Source: Gemmobacter nectariphilus DSM 15620
GTDB taxonomy: Bacteria > Pseudomonadota > Alphaproteobacteria > Rhodobacterales > Rhodobacteraceae
Reading direction: 5' to 3'
Assembly: GCF_000429765.1 (NCBI RefSeq)
Contig: NZ_AUCM01000006.1
Span: 1 to 64,000, forward strand
DNA length: 64,000 bases
Made by a program: the position numbers and the translations under genes. Below the pieces are notes generated by a model. That model searched no databases. It saw only the letters and a list, made by a program, of their open reading frames with translations, and was not told the origin of the DNA. Shown one piece after another: positions 26,744 through 36,092 of the stretch. Every line of letters begins with the position of its first letter. The first letter of the stretch is position 1.

Positions 26744-28516
26744 TCACGGCCCGAGTGTGAAGCAGGCGATAGCGCGGGCCTGCAGCCGGCGGCAAGCCAG
26801 ATCCGCCTGATCCTGGGTCAGACCGGCAAAGGTTGCCTCCCAGCCGGGGCCGCGCTGGATGACCTTGCGCAAGGCACCATCAAGCGCGCGGGTTTCCGAC
26901 AGCGCGGTCTGCAGCAGCGCGCGTTCGGCGGTGCCACGGCTGTTGAACTTGCCAAGCGTCACGGCCCAATGCCGCCCGCCCGAGGTCGAGACGCGGCTGA
27001 CCACCTCGCCTGCGGCGGCGGCGACGGCAGAGGTGCGTTCGATCTTTTGCGGCACTTCGGCGGCGGGTTCGGCCGCGGCCATGGTCATCACGATTTCGCC
27101 GGGACGGGCGCGGGGGCGGCGCGATGGGCCCGAATCGGTCAGCGTCGGCACGACAAGGGCCGCGGCGGTGCGCACCGCGCCAGGCAGAGCGTCGGCATCT
27201 TCGGCGATCGGGGCGGGAAGGTCCTCGGGCTCGCCGTCTGCGGCAAAGTCTTCGGTCGTTGCCTCGCCCGGCAGGGCCAGCGTCTGGCCCGCAGGATCGA
27301 CGACGCGGAAGGGCACGGGTTCCGGCGCAGCAGTGGCCACCTCGACCGGGGGCGCATCGGCGGGCGGATCGGCGGCGATTTCCTCGAGTTCGGGATCGTC
27401 CTCGGCCGCAGCAACGACGAGATCGGCCGGCCGCGCCTGCGGCGGGGCGACCGATGCCAGCGGTGCGGGTTCGGGTGCCTTGGGCTCGTCGGTCAGCCCG
27501 GCGAGCACATCGGCCACGCCGCTGGTCACCTGGGCCACGGCCTCGGCCCCCACAAGTTGCGGGCGACGCGCCGGGCGGGGCGAGCTGTCGCGGGCCATCT
27601 TCAGGCGGATGGTCTTGCCAGCCCCGGTCGGGGTTGCCGGCTCGGCCTCGGCGATCTGGTCCAGCGCCACCGGCGGCGGCGGCGTGGTGCGCGCCGTGGC
27701 CGGGGCATTGCCAAAGCCGATGTCCAGAAGTTCGGACATGCGCACGTTGCGCTGCGCGGTCGAGGTACCGCCGAACACCGTAGCCACCAGACGCTTGTTG
27801 CCCCGCTCGGCCGAAGCCGTCAGGTTGAAGCCTGCCGCATTGGTGTAGCCGGTCTTGATGCCGTCGGCGCCGCGATAGCTTTCCAGAAAGCGGCGGTTGG
27901 TGTTCGATACCTTGGCGATCCCCGCATCCTCGGTGATGCGCGAAAACAGGCCATAGTAATCCGGGAAATCATAGAACAGCCGCCGCCCCAGCAGCGTCAT
28001 GTCGCGGGCGGTGGACAGATGGCCTTCGGTGGTCAGGCCGTTGGCATTGCGAAAGGTGGACCGGGTCATCCCCAGCGCCTTTGCCGTGCGGTTCATCCGC
28101 GCGGCAAAGGCCGATTCGGACCCCGAGATATGTTCCCCCAGCGCCGTTGCCGCATCGTTCGCCGATTTGATCGCCGCACCGCGGATCAGATAGCGCAGGC
28201 TGATCTTCTGCCCGGCCCGCAGCCCCAGACGCGAGGGCGGCTCGGCCGCCGCATTGGCCGAGATCGTCACCATGTCGTCCAGCGAAATCTCGCCCCGGCG
28301 GATCGCGTCGAAGGTGATATACAGGGTCAGCATCTTGGTCAGAGATGCCGGATGAAGCCGCGTATCGGCGTTCTGTTCCCAAAGCACCTTGCCGGTGCGC
28401 GCATCCATCACGATCCCGGCAAAAGGCGCCGCCACCGCCAGAACCGGCGCGAGCAGCATGATCGCCATGAATACTGCGGATAGTGCAAGCCTGCGGGCAC
28501 GGTCGCCCGGGCGCAT
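26744..28516 (-). CDS. D-alanyl-D-alanine carboxypeptidase with SPOR domain
   Basis: A penicillin-binding protein (S11 family) that trims D-Ala from peptidoglycan stem peptides; 590 residues from ATG 28516, with GTG 28534 as an alternative start. Catalytic motifs are intact: SLTK (Ser58, Lys61), SAN (118-120) and KTG (221-223). A 190-residue segment rich in Pro, Ala, Glu and Asp follows, probably disordered. The C-terminal SPOR domain (HWAVTLGKFNSRGTAERALLQTAL) should bind denuded glycan at the septum. The enzyme is therefore expected at division sites. Confidence 0.92.
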   Translation of the reverse strand: MRPGDRARRLALSAVFMAIMLLAPVLAVAAPFAGIVMDARTGKVLWEQNADTRLHPASLTKMLTLYITFDAIRRGEISLDDMVTISANAAAEPPSRLGLRAGQKISLRYLIRGAAIKSANDAATALGEHISGSESAFAARMNRTAKALGMTRSTFRNANGLTTEGHLSTARDMTLLGRRLFYDFPDYYGLFSRITEDAGIAKVSNTNRRFLESYRGADGIKTGYTNAAGFNLTASAERGNKRLVATVFGGTSTAQRNVRMSELLDIGFGNAPATARTTPPPPVALDQIAEAEPATPTGAGKTIRLKMARDSSPRPARRPQLVGAEAVAQVTSGVADVLAGLTDEPKAPEPAPLASVAPPQARPADLVVAAAEDDPELEEIAADPPADAPPVEVATAAPEPVPFRVVDPAGQTLALPGEATTEDFAADGEPEDLPAPIAEDADALPGAVRTAAALVVPTLTDSGPSRRPRARPGEIVMTMAAAEPAAEVPQKIERTSAVAAAAGEVVSRVSTSGGRHWAVTLGKFNSRGTAERALLQTALSETRALDGALRKVIQRGPGWEATFAGLTQDQADLACRRLQARAIACFTLGP

Positions 28517-28750
28517 CGTCCCTGACCCGATCACGGTATCTGTCCTTGTTCTGCCTCGACTCCGGTCTTTTTGCCGGATGACTTCAAAAGGCTAGCACAA
28601 GGCCGTGCGTCAGAAAACCCGGAAAAATCAGTAACTTTCCGACCCAGCTTTATTTCGCGCATCGCAGATGTCGTAGGCCGGACACCCCCTGACACTAGCC
28701 CTGCGCAGCCGCCACCCTACCGCCGCAAGGGCGCCACAATCCGGCCACAA

Positions 28751-29446
28751 TCAGCCCAGTTCGGCGATCAGCAAGGTCAGGCCGCCAAGATCGGGCAGCT
28801 CACGAAACCGTGGGTGATCGGCCGGTGCCTCGGCATGTTCCAGCGCCCAGACCTCGCCATGGGGGACATGCACGCCCCAGCCCCCTGCGGCGATCGCGGG
28901 CAGCACATCCGACTTCATCGAATTGCCGACCATCAGCGCACGATCCGCCCCGTCGCCATGGGTGGCAAAGGCGCGGGCATAGGTCTGCGGGGTCTTTTCC
29001 GACACGATCTCGACCCCGTGGAACAGATCGCCCAGCCCCGACTGCGCCAGCTTGCGTTCCTGGTGCAGCAGATCGCCCTTGGTGATCAGCACGATCCGGT
29101 GACTGTCCGCCAGCGCCTCGACCGCCTCGCGCGCATGCGGCAGCAGTTCCAGTGGATGCGCCAGCAGATCGCGCCCGGCGGCCATGATCTCGGCAATGAC
29201 CGAGGCGGGAACCCGGCCCTCGGTGACCTCGATCGCGGTTTCGATCAGCGACAGGGTAAAGCCCTTTACCCCATAGCCATAGTGACCGACGTTGCGCCGC
29301 TCGGCTTCCAGCAGGCGCTGTTCCAGATGCTCGCGCTCGGCATGGTCGGCCAGCAGGCCAAGCACATGCGCCTGCGTCAGGCGAAAGAATGTCTCGTTGT
29401 GCCACAGCGTGTCGTCGGCATCAAAGCCGACCGTGGTGATCTGCAT
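28751..29446 (-). CDS. HAD-superfamily hydrolase
   Basis: A 231-residue haloacid-dehalogenase-type phosphatase. Motif I is FDADDTLWHN (catalytic Asp8 and Asp10). The Thr/Lys motifs follow in ITKGDLLHQERKL, and the terminal GNSMKSDVLPAIAAG carries the acidic metal-binding residue. The cap domain sits between motifs I and II. The substrate is unknown. The gene ends convergently to nothing close; a 234-base gap separates it from the carboxypeptidase, in which I see no gene. Confidence 0.85.
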   Translation of the reverse strand: MQITTVGFDADDTLWHNETFFRLTQAHVLGLLADHAEREHLEQRLLEAERRNVGHYGYGVKGFTLSLIETAIEVTEGRVPASVIAEIMAAGRDLLAHPLELLPHAREAVEALADSHRIVLITKGDLLHQERKLAQSGLGDLFHGVEIVSEKTPQTYARAFATHGDGADRALMVGNSMKSDVLPAIAAGGWGVHVPHGEVWALEHAEAPADHPRFRELPDLGGLTLLIAELG

Positions 29447-29559
29447 GGGCGCGTCCCCCTGTCGGCTTGTCTTGGCTCAGGCACGGCGTTTGTGCAAGCG
29501 CGCGCTTGACCGGCGGCGGGCATTGGGCCACTGGGATGCCGCATTCGCAAGAGGATGAG

Positions 29560-30000
29560 ATGACTCGCTGGCGTGTTGCCCTGTGCCTGATGTTGGCCCT
29601 GTTTGCCCCTGCGGCGCGGGCGTCGAATACCGTGGTCGCGGTCGATCCGGGCTTTGCGCCGGTGGCCTCGGTGCTGTTGCAGGTCTTCGCGGAACAGACC
29701 GGCCATGATCTGGTGCTGACCGTGGCGCCCGCCCCGGCACTGGAGGGCACGGCAGCCGATGTGCTGCTGGCCCCCGACGCTGCCCTGCCCACGCGCCTTG
29801 CGCAAAGCGGCCGGGCCGAGGCCGGGTCGCAGATCACCTATGCCATGGGCCCCGAGGGAACCGCGGGCGCGACCCAGCCGCGCGATGCGGTGCTGCTGGG
29901 CCAGGGCGCGACGAACCCGGTTGCGCAATCCTTCATGGCCTTTTTGCTGACCCCCGAGGCATGGGACATCATCGTCTCGCACGGGTTCGGCGCGCATTAG
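29560..30000 (+). CDS. Short ModA-like periplasmic binding protein, probable internally deleted remnant
   Basis: A 146-residue secreted protein. It has a signal peptide (MTRWRVALCLMLALFAPAARA), then the beginning of a molybdate-binding-protein-like domain (SVLLQVFAEQTGHDLVL, ADVLLAPDAALPTRLA) and its end (AVLLGQGATNPVAQSFMAFLLTPEAWDIIVSHGF). ModA proteins run to about 230-250 residues, and the middle lobe is absent. The frame is intact, so it may be a deletion product or a natural minimal form. No modBC genes are present. It marks the left edge of the accessory cluster. Confidence 0.7.
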   Translation: MTRWRVALCLMLALFAPAARASNTVVAVDPGFAPVASVLLQVFAEQTGHDLVLTVAPAPALEGTAADVLLAPDAALPTRLAQSGRAEAGSQITYAMGPEGTAGATQPRDAVLLGQGATNPVAQSFMAFLLTPEAWDIIVSHGFGAH

Positions 30001-30099
30001 GGCAGAATTCAGATACCGGAACGCAAAAGCCACCATGCGGAATTGCCAGGTGGCCTGCCGTTTGGCATGATGGACCTGCACAGCAGCAGGGGCCGCGCC

Positions 30100-30831
30100 A
30101 TGCAAGTCAGGCAAGCATCGAACGTTCTGGAGCTGCTGGAATATTTTGCTCAGCGCAAGCTACCCGCGACCATGGCCGAAATCTCGGACGGGCTGGGCTG
30201 GCCACGGTCAAGCACGTTCAACCTTGTCGCGACACTGGCCGAACGCGGCTATCTTTATGAACCACGGCTGAGGGGCGGCTATTACCCCACCCAGCGCTGG
30301 CGATTGATGCTGGACGAGATCGACAGCGCCGACCCCTTGCCCGAAGCCGTGTTCGATCTGGCCGCCGATGTTGCCGCCGCCACGCGCGAGACCACGGCGA
30401 TTGCCGCGCCCAACGGCACGCAGGCCATCTTCCTGCATGTGATCGAATCGGAACAGCCCGTGCGGTATTTCGCGCAGGTCGGGTCATGCGTGCCGATCCA
30501 TGCCAGCTCGGCCGGCCGTGCGCTGCTGGCGCAGATGACCCCCGAAGAGCGGCAGGCGATCTATCGCAAGTCCGGCTTTCCGGTGTATTCCGGCACCACC
30601 CCGTCCAGCCCCGAGGCGGTCGAGGCCGAACTGACCGCCGCCGCCCGGCGCGGCTATCACCAGAGCAACGCGGAATATGTGCCCGATCTGGCCGGCCTTG
30701 CGATCGGGTTGCCAAAGACCGGCCGGCGTCTGTCGATCGTGGTCGCGGGCCCCGTGCCGCGCTGCGTGCCCCACCGAGCCGATATCGCCCGCACCATCAG
30801 CCTTGCGATGGACCGTCACGGGCTGGCCTGA
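30100..30831 (+). CDS. IclR-family transcriptional regulator
   Basis: A 243-residue regulator. The N-terminal winged helix (VLELLEYFAQRKLPATMAEISDGLGWPRSSTFNLVATLAERGYL) precedes the IclR effector domain, with AAPNGTQAIFLHVIESEQPVRYFAQVGSCVPIHASSAGRALLAQM and the hallmark GYHQSNAEYVPDLAGLAIGLP. The start is uncertain: ATG 30100 is preferred, with 30067/30070 as alternatives. It faces the MFS gene tail to tail (10 bases apart) and probably controls the ureide/pyrimidine-like cluster to its right. Confidence 0.88.
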   Translation: MQVRQASNVLELLEYFAQRKLPATMAEISDGLGWPRSSTFNLVATLAERGYLYEPRLRGGYYPTQRWRLMLDEIDSADPLPEAVFDLAADVAAATRETTAIAAPNGTQAIFLHVIESEQPVRYFAQVGSCVPIHASSAGRALLAQMTPEERQAIYRKSGFPVYSGTTPSSPEAVEAELTAAARRGYHQSNAEYVPDLAGLAIGLPKTGRRLSIVVAGPVPRCVPHRADIARTISLAMDRHGLA

Positions 30832-30840
30832 GCGGCCCGA

Positions 30841-32052
30841 TCAGCCCCGGGCGCGGCTTTCGCGCAGATGTTCCGCCAGCGCCAGCCCGGCGCCGATGAA
30901 GGACAGCACTGCGAACAGCCGGTAGGAATGGCTGAAATCGCCGATCATGCCATAGATCAGCGCAAAGCTGGCCGGCCCCGCCATCACGCCAGCAAAGGTC
31001 CAGGTCAGAACCTCGCCGGTCACAGTGCCGCCCGCCGGGCTTTGCCGCGCGGTTTCGGCCAGCAGCACCCCGTTCCAGCCCAAGCCGCACAGCCCGGCCA
31101 GCACCACCATGGCCAGACCGACCAGCGGCACAGCGCCAATCAGGCCAAGGCCGAGGCCCGCGATCCCCGTCAACGCCCCGACCAGCGCCAGCACCAGAAA
31201 GCCGGACCCCACGCGGTCGGCCACCAGCCCCCAGAGCACCCGGCCAAAGGCCCCGCCCGCCTGCATGATCGCCGCAACGGCCGCCGCGGCGGCCACGGAC
31301 CAGTGGAATTCCTCGATCAGCATGGCGACCAGGAACGAGGACATCGACAGTTGCACCGCCGAATAGACAAAGCCAAGGATCGTCAGGCAGCGCAGCCCCG
31401 GCATACGCCAGATCAGCCGTTGCCCCCGCCAGATCCCGCCCATGACCGGCGCATCCGGCCGGCGGTCGCCATCCCAATGCGGGATGAAGCGCAGGTAGAT
31501 CAGCGCCAGCCCAAGCGGCAGCGCCGCCATCGCCAGCATGGTGGCCTGCCAGCCGAAAATCTGCGCCAGCGGCGGCACCGCCAGCGCCGCAACGACGCCC
31601 CCCAGCGGCACCCCCGCCTGCTTGACCGAGAACACCAGGTTGCGCTTGGCCGCCGGCGCAAGCCGCGACAGGATATGCGAGGATGACGGATTGTTCAGCG
31701 CATAGCCCACACCGATCAGCACAGAGCCCAGCGCAATGCCCGCAAGCGTGCCGCTTGCCATGCCCAGAAAGCCCATCGCCGCCAGGATCAGCGCCATCTG
31801 ACCCACACGGCCCGCGCCCAGCCGCTTGACCATTCCGCCCGCCAGCATCGAAAAGAAGATGCCCGAGGCATAGATCAGGCTGACCTGATAGCCGATCAGA
31901 TGTGGCGCAACGCCCAAGGCAGAGGCAACAAGCGTAGGAATGGCCGTCAAGGCCAGCACCGATGTTGTCGCCGCAACCTGCGAGGCCGTGGTCAGGGCAA
32001 GGGAATCGGCCAGCCCCGCAGAACGGCTGGCGGAATGTTCGCTGATCGTCAC
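30841..32052 (-). CDS. MFS transporter
   Basis: A 403-residue major-facilitator protein with about 12 predicted transmembrane segments, the loop motif AGGMVKRLGAGRVGQM between helices 2 and 3, and a repeated pattern in the second half (FGRVLWGLVADRVGSGF). The type is in the proton-coupled drug/metabolite group; the substrate is unknown. Being next to the catabolic cluster, it may export an intermediate or import a related substrate. It starts at GTG 32052, 250 bases from the divergent ABC operon, so that shared spacer probably holds both promoters. Confidence 0.88.
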   Translation of the reverse strand: MTISEHSASRSAGLADSLALTTASQVAATTSVLALTAIPTLVASALGVAPHLIGYQVSLIYASGIFFSMLAGGMVKRLGAGRVGQMALILAAMGFLGMASGTLAGIALGSVLIGVGYALNNPSSSHILSRLAPAAKRNLVFSVKQAGVPLGGVVAALAVPPLAQIFGWQATMLAMAALPLGLALIYLRFIPHWDGDRRPDAPVMGGIWRGQRLIWRMPGLRCLTILGFVYSAVQLSMSSFLVAMLIEEFHWSVAAAAAVAAIMQAGGAFGRVLWGLVADRVGSGFLVLALVGALTGIAGLGLGLIGAVPLVGLAMVVLAGLCGLGWNGVLLAETARQSPAGGTVTGEVLTWTFAGVMAGPASFALIYGMIGDFSHSYRLFAVLSFIGAGLALAEHLRESRARG

Positions 32053-32302
32053 TGTCGCAAGACCCTTTTCCCGTCAATGGGTTAGCCATGACGACTCCTG
32101 TCATGGCCCTTGGGGCAAAGGTCGGATGGCGCGGGCCGACTGTCAATTTGGCGGGCCGCTAAGATTTTCTCACCCCCCCTGCCGAGAAACCTGCATTTGA
32201 CCCCTGCCCTGCTGCTGGCCGCAAACTGTCGGCATGAAACCGGACCGTTTCGGCCACTGGCAAAGCGGGAACCGGGCAAGAATGACAGCAACAGGGACCA
32301 CC

Positions 32303-33436
32303 ATGACCAACACGCCTGACCGCGCCCCGCGCAAACGCCGCCTCGCCCCCCTTGCCGCCGCGCTGCTGGGCGCGGCCCTGCTGCCGGGCGCCGCACTGGC
32401 CGCCGCCGATGTGACCGCCGCCGAGGCGATCATCGCCGAACATTCCATGATCCCGACCTTTGCCCCGCCGGGGACGCCCTTCGATGCCAAGACCTGCATG
32501 GCCGGGAAAAAGATCCTGACCATCCCCACCTCGTCCGCGATTCCGTTCAATGCCGGGATCGTCGCCTCGATGGAGGAGGTCGCAAAGGAAATCGGGTTCG
32601 AACTGCGCGTCTGGCAGAACCAGGGCCAGCCGACCCAATGGGTTCAGGGCATCGAATACGCGATCCAGAACGGCTATGACGCCGTCGATCTGGTGGCCGG
32701 GATCGTTCCCGACGGGCTTGCCCCGCAGCTGACCGCCGCGCGCAAGGCCGGGCTCAAGGTCTTTGCGACCCACCATCTGGACGTGACCAACGATCGCAGC
32801 GCGCTGACCGATGTGGAACTGCCCGTCTCGTTCACCCGCGTGGGCGAAATCGTCGCCGCCTGGGTGATCAAGCAGACCGGCGGCAATGCCAATGTGCTGG
32901 TGATCGGCTCGGACGACGTGATGCCCTCGCAGCCCTACTGGAAGTCGTTCGAGGCCACGCTGAAGAAGCTCGACCCCGATTCGAAGGCAACCTATGTCAA
33001 CGTCTCGGTGGCCGACTGGGCGACCAAGATCCAGACCTCGGCCCAAGGCGCGCTGCTGCAGGATCCCTCGATCAACTTCATCGTGCCGCTGTATGATTCC
33101 ATGGCCCAGTTCGTGCTGCCGGCGCTGGCGATCACCGGGCGCAAGGCGGATGTGCCGATCGCCTCGTTCAACGGCACGCCCTTCGTGATCGACATGGTGC
33201 GCAACGGCGATGTTCAGATGAATGTCGGCGAAAGCCTGGGATGGATCGCCCGCTCGTCGCTGGATGCCTATATGCGCTCGCTCTGCGGCCAGGCCGAAGT
33301 GCCGACCGAGCTGTATGTGCCGTTTTTCATCTTTGACAAGACCAACGCCGAAACCGCTGGCAAGCCGGCCGATTTCGACAAGGGCTATGGCGATGCCCAT
33401 GTCGCGGGCTACCGCAAGCTCTGGGGTCTGGAATGA
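32303..33436 (+). CDS. Periplasmic substrate-binding protein of an ABC importer
   Basis: A 377-residue protein of the periplasmic binding protein type 4 (ribose/LacI-like fold). It has a signal peptide (RRLAPLAAALLGAALLPGAALAAAD), then the ligand domain: ILTIPTSSAIPFNAGIVASMEEVAKEIGF, WVQGIEYAIQNGYDAVDLVAGIVPDGL, VLVIGSDDVMPSQPYWKSF and IASFNGTPFVIDMVRNGDVQMNVGESLGW. This is not a generic sugar binder by sequence alone; the cluster suggests a cyclic amide or ureide. The start is ATG 32303 after AGGGACC; 32282 and 32234 are upstream alternatives. It overlaps the ATPase gene by four bases. Confidence 0.85.
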   Translation: MTNTPDRAPRKRRLAPLAAALLGAALLPGAALAAADVTAAEAIIAEHSMIPTFAPPGTPFDAKTCMAGKKILTIPTSSAIPFNAGIVASMEEVAKEIGFELRVWQNQGQPTQWVQGIEYAIQNGYDAVDLVAGIVPDGLAPQLTAARKAGLKVFATHHLDVTNDRSALTDVELPVSFTRVGEIVAAWVIKQTGGNANVLVIGSDDVMPSQPYWKSFEATLKKLDPDSKATYVNVSVADWATKIQTSAQGALLQDPSINFIVPLYDSMAQFVLPALAITGRKADVPIASFNGTPFVIDMVRNGDVQMNVGESLGWIARSSLDAYMRSLCGQAEVPTELYVPFFIFDKTNAETAGKPADFDKGYGDAHVAGYRKLWGLE

Positions 33437-35046
33437 GCGCGGCCGGGGCGCTTCCGGCCGATGGCCTGCCCCGGCGGGTGCCCGGAGAGGCCCCGGCCCT
33501 CTATGCGCGCAACGTGTCGAAGGTGTTCGGCACGTCCCGCGTGCTGGACGGGGTGGATTTTGCCGTCATGCCGGCCGAGGTGCATGGCCTGCTGGGGGCC
33601 AATGGCTCGGGCAAATCCACGCTGATCAAGACGATTGCCGGCCTGCACGCCCCCGAACCGGGGGCCGAACTGATCCTCTACGGTCAGGGCGTGCCCTTTC
33701 CGCTGCCGGCCGGCGGGGCGCGGGCCAATGGCATTTCCTTTGTGCATCAGCATCTGGCGCTGATCCCGTCGCTGACGGTGCTGGAAAACATGATGCTGAA
33801 CGATCTGGCCACGGCCCAGAACTGGCGGATCAACTGGGCACGCGCCCGCAACCGGGTGGCCGAGGTGTTCGACCGCTTCGACATCGCCATCGACCCGCAG
33901 GCCCGCGTGGCGGACCTGCCCCAAGCCGACCGCGCGCTGATCGCCATCACCCGTGCCTTTGACGAGATCGAGACCCATGCCCCCGAAGGCCGGGGCATCC
34001 TGATCCTGGACGAGCCGACCCCCTTCCTGCCCAAGGCGGGGGTGGATCAGCTGTTCTCGCTGATCCGGGCGGTCAAGGCGAACGGGGTGTCGGTGATCCT
34101 TGTCGCCCATGACATCGACGAGATCCGCGAGATCACCGACCGTGCCACGATCCTGCGCGATGGCAAGCTGGCCGGCACGGTCTATTCCGCCGAGACCGAC
34201 CATGCAGGCTTCATGGAACTGATCATGGGCCAGAAGGTGTCGTTGTTTCAGGCGGGCAAGGATCTGGCGCCAGATCGTCCGGTCGCCGCGCGGGTCAGGG
34301 GGCTGGTGTCCAAGGCCGCCGAGGATGTCACCCTGGAAATCCGTCAAGGCGAGATCCTGGGCCTGACCGGGCTGATCGGGTCGGGGTTCGACCGGGTGCC
34401 AGAGGCGATCTATGGCGCCGATCCGGCCACGGCGGGGCAACTGGTGCTGGGCGATGAAATCCTTGATCTGCCCGGCATGACGCCCGGCAAGGCGATGGCG
34501 CGGGGCGTGGCCTTTCTGCCGGCCGACCGTCTGGGCCGGGCGGGCGCAGGGTCGCTGTCAATCGCCGACAACATGTCGCTGCCGGTGCTGGGCAAGTTCC
34601 GCACCATGTTCGGCATCGACTGGGCCGCCATTGAACGCCACTGCCTGGAACTGGGCGGCATCTATGACATCCGCCCCAACCGCCCCGGCCTGCGGCTTGG
34701 CGCGTTGTCGGGCGGCAACGCGCAAAAGGTGCTGATGGCCAAATGGCTTCAGACCCGGCCCCGCCTGCTGATGCTGGACGAGCCCACCCAGGGCGTGGAT
34801 GTCGGCGCCCGGCAACGGCTGTTCCAGGCGCTGGATGCAGCGGCGCGCGAAGGCTCGGCCATCCTGATCGCCTCGACCGATCCCGAACAGCTGGCGCAGC
34901 TGTGCCACCGGGTGCTGGTCTTCTCAAAGGGGCGCATCGTCAGCGAGCTGACGGGCGCGCGCATCACCAAGGAAGCGATCTCGCACGAGACGCTGGCAAT
35001 CCACCCCGGCGTTGCCGTGGACCACATCAAGGAGGCCGCCGAATGA
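33433..35046 (+). CDS. Double-domain ATPase of a ribose-type ABC importer
   Basis: A 537-residue tandem ATPase that drives the importer. The N-terminal domain has Walker A GANGSGKST, LALIPSLTVLENMML (Q-loop region), a degenerate signature LPQAD, and Walker B ILILDEPTP. The C-terminal domain has a weak Walker A (GLIGSGFDRVPEA), an intact LSGGN signature and LLMLDEPTQGVDVG. This one-active-one-modified layout is usual in the RbsA/MglA family. It overlaps the binding-protein gene (ATGA) and the permease gene (ATGA), so the three are translated together. Confidence 0.92.
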   Translation: MSAAGALPADGLPRRVPGEAPALYARNVSKVFGTSRVLDGVDFAVMPAEVHGLLGANGSGKSTLIKTIAGLHAPEPGAELILYGQGVPFPLPAGGARANGISFVHQHLALIPSLTVLENMMLNDLATAQNWRINWARARNRVAEVFDRFDIAIDPQARVADLPQADRALIAITRAFDEIETHAPEGRGILILDEPTPFLPKAGVDQLFSLIRAVKANGVSVILVAHDIDEIREITDRATILRDGKLAGTVYSAETDHAGFMELIMGQKVSLFQAGKDLAPDRPVAARVRGLVSKAAEDVTLEIRQGEILGLTGLIGSGFDRVPEAIYGADPATAGQLVLGDEILDLPGMTPGKAMARGVAFLPADRLGRAGAGSLSIADNMSLPVLGKFRTMFGIDWAAIERHCLELGGIYDIRPNRPGLRLGALSGGNAQKVLMAKWLQTRPRLLMLDEPTQGVDVGARQRLFQALDAAAREGSAILIASTDPEQLAQLCHRVLVFSKGRIVSELTGARITKEAISHETLAIHPGVAVDHIKEAAE

Positions 35047-36026
35047 GCCGCCCAGCCACCGGAAAACCCCTCAACTGGGCCCGCCTTGGCGAAAGCTATG
35101 CGCTGCTGGTTGCCATGGTGGTGCTGTTTTGCATCTTCGGCCTTGCGCTGCCCAAGACCTTTCCCACCTGGGGCAATGTCTCGACCATGCTGGGATCCCA
35201 GGCGGTGCTGGTGTTCCTGACGCTGGCGCTGATCGTGCCGCTGACTTCGGGCGATTTCGACATGTCGGTTGCGGCCGTGCTGACCATGGCCGCGATGCTG
35301 ATCGCGATCCTGAACGCGCGGCTGGGCGTGTCGCTGTTCCTGGCGATTCCCGTGGCGCTGGTCGTCGGGCTGCTGGTCGGGGTGGTGAATGCGTTCTTCA
35401 TCCTTTACTTCCGCATCCCCTCGCTGATCGTCACACTGGGCACGGGCACATTCGTCAATGGCATCGTGCTGTGGATCAGCAATTCGGCCACCATCGGCGG
35501 GATCGACTTTGCGCTGGTGATGTGGGTGGTGGGCACGCGGCTGTTCGGCATTCCGCTGGCCTTCTACTATGCCATCGGCATGGCGCTGCTGATCTGGTAT
35601 GTCTTTGGCTATACCGCGGCCGGGCGGCGGCTGCTGTTCGTCGGCCGCGGGCGCGAGGTGGCGCGGCTGTCCGGCATTCCGGTGGACCGGGTGCGCGCGG
35701 CGGCGCTTCTGACATCATCGTTCATCGCGGCCCTGGCGGGGGTGCTGTATGCCGGCACCATCGGCGCGGCGGACCCCAATTCGGGCAACAGCTTCCTGCT
35801 GCCGGCCTTTGCCGCCGCCTTCCTGGGCGCCACGGCGATCACGCCGGGCCGTTTCAACCCGATGGGATCGGTGGTTGCGGTCTATTTCATCGTGATCGGC
35901 ATCACCGGGCTGACCATGCTGGGTATCCAGTCCTATGTGCAGAACCTGTTCTATGGCGGCGCCCTTGTCACCGCCGTTGCCCTGAGCCAGCTTGTGCGCA
36001 AGCGCGAGCCGCAGGATTTCAACTGA
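35043..36026 (+). CDS. Permease of a ribose-type ABC importer
   Basis: A 327-residue integral membrane protein of the BPD-transp-2 family with about 8-10 hydrophobic segments. Segments such as SGDFDMSVAAVLTMAAM, PSLIVTLGTGTFVNGIVLW and NSFLLPAFAAAFLGATAI match RbsC-like permeases, and the loop VGRGREVARLSGIPVDRVR is the expected ATPase-coupling (EAA-like) region. It is the only permease, so it should homodimerise. The start codon overlaps the stop of the ATPase gene. Confidence 0.92.
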   Translation: MSRPATGKPLNWARLGESYALLVAMVVLFCIFGLALPKTFPTWGNVSTMLGSQAVLVFLTLALIVPLTSGDFDMSVAAVLTMAAMLIAILNARLGVSLFLAIPVALVVGLLVGVVNAFFILYFRIPSLIVTLGTGTFVNGIVLWISNSATIGGIDFALVMWVVGTRLFGIPLAFYYAIGMALLIWYVFGYTAAGRRLLFVGRGREVARLSGIPVDRVRAAALLTSSFIAALAGVLYAGTIGAADPNSGNSFLLPAFAAAFLGATAITPGRFNPMGSVVAVYFIVIGITGLTMLGIQSYVQNLFYGGALVTAVALSQLVRKREPQDFN

Positions 36027-36092
36027 TCCTGTCCACACAGCCTTGGGGCCCCGGCGCCTGTCCGGGGCCCCGTCCTTATGACGGAGCAAGAC

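Noticed and set aside
32303-36026. Calling the ABC genes a ribose importer
   Set aside because: The fold is ribose-type but no ribose genes are near; the context points to another ligand.
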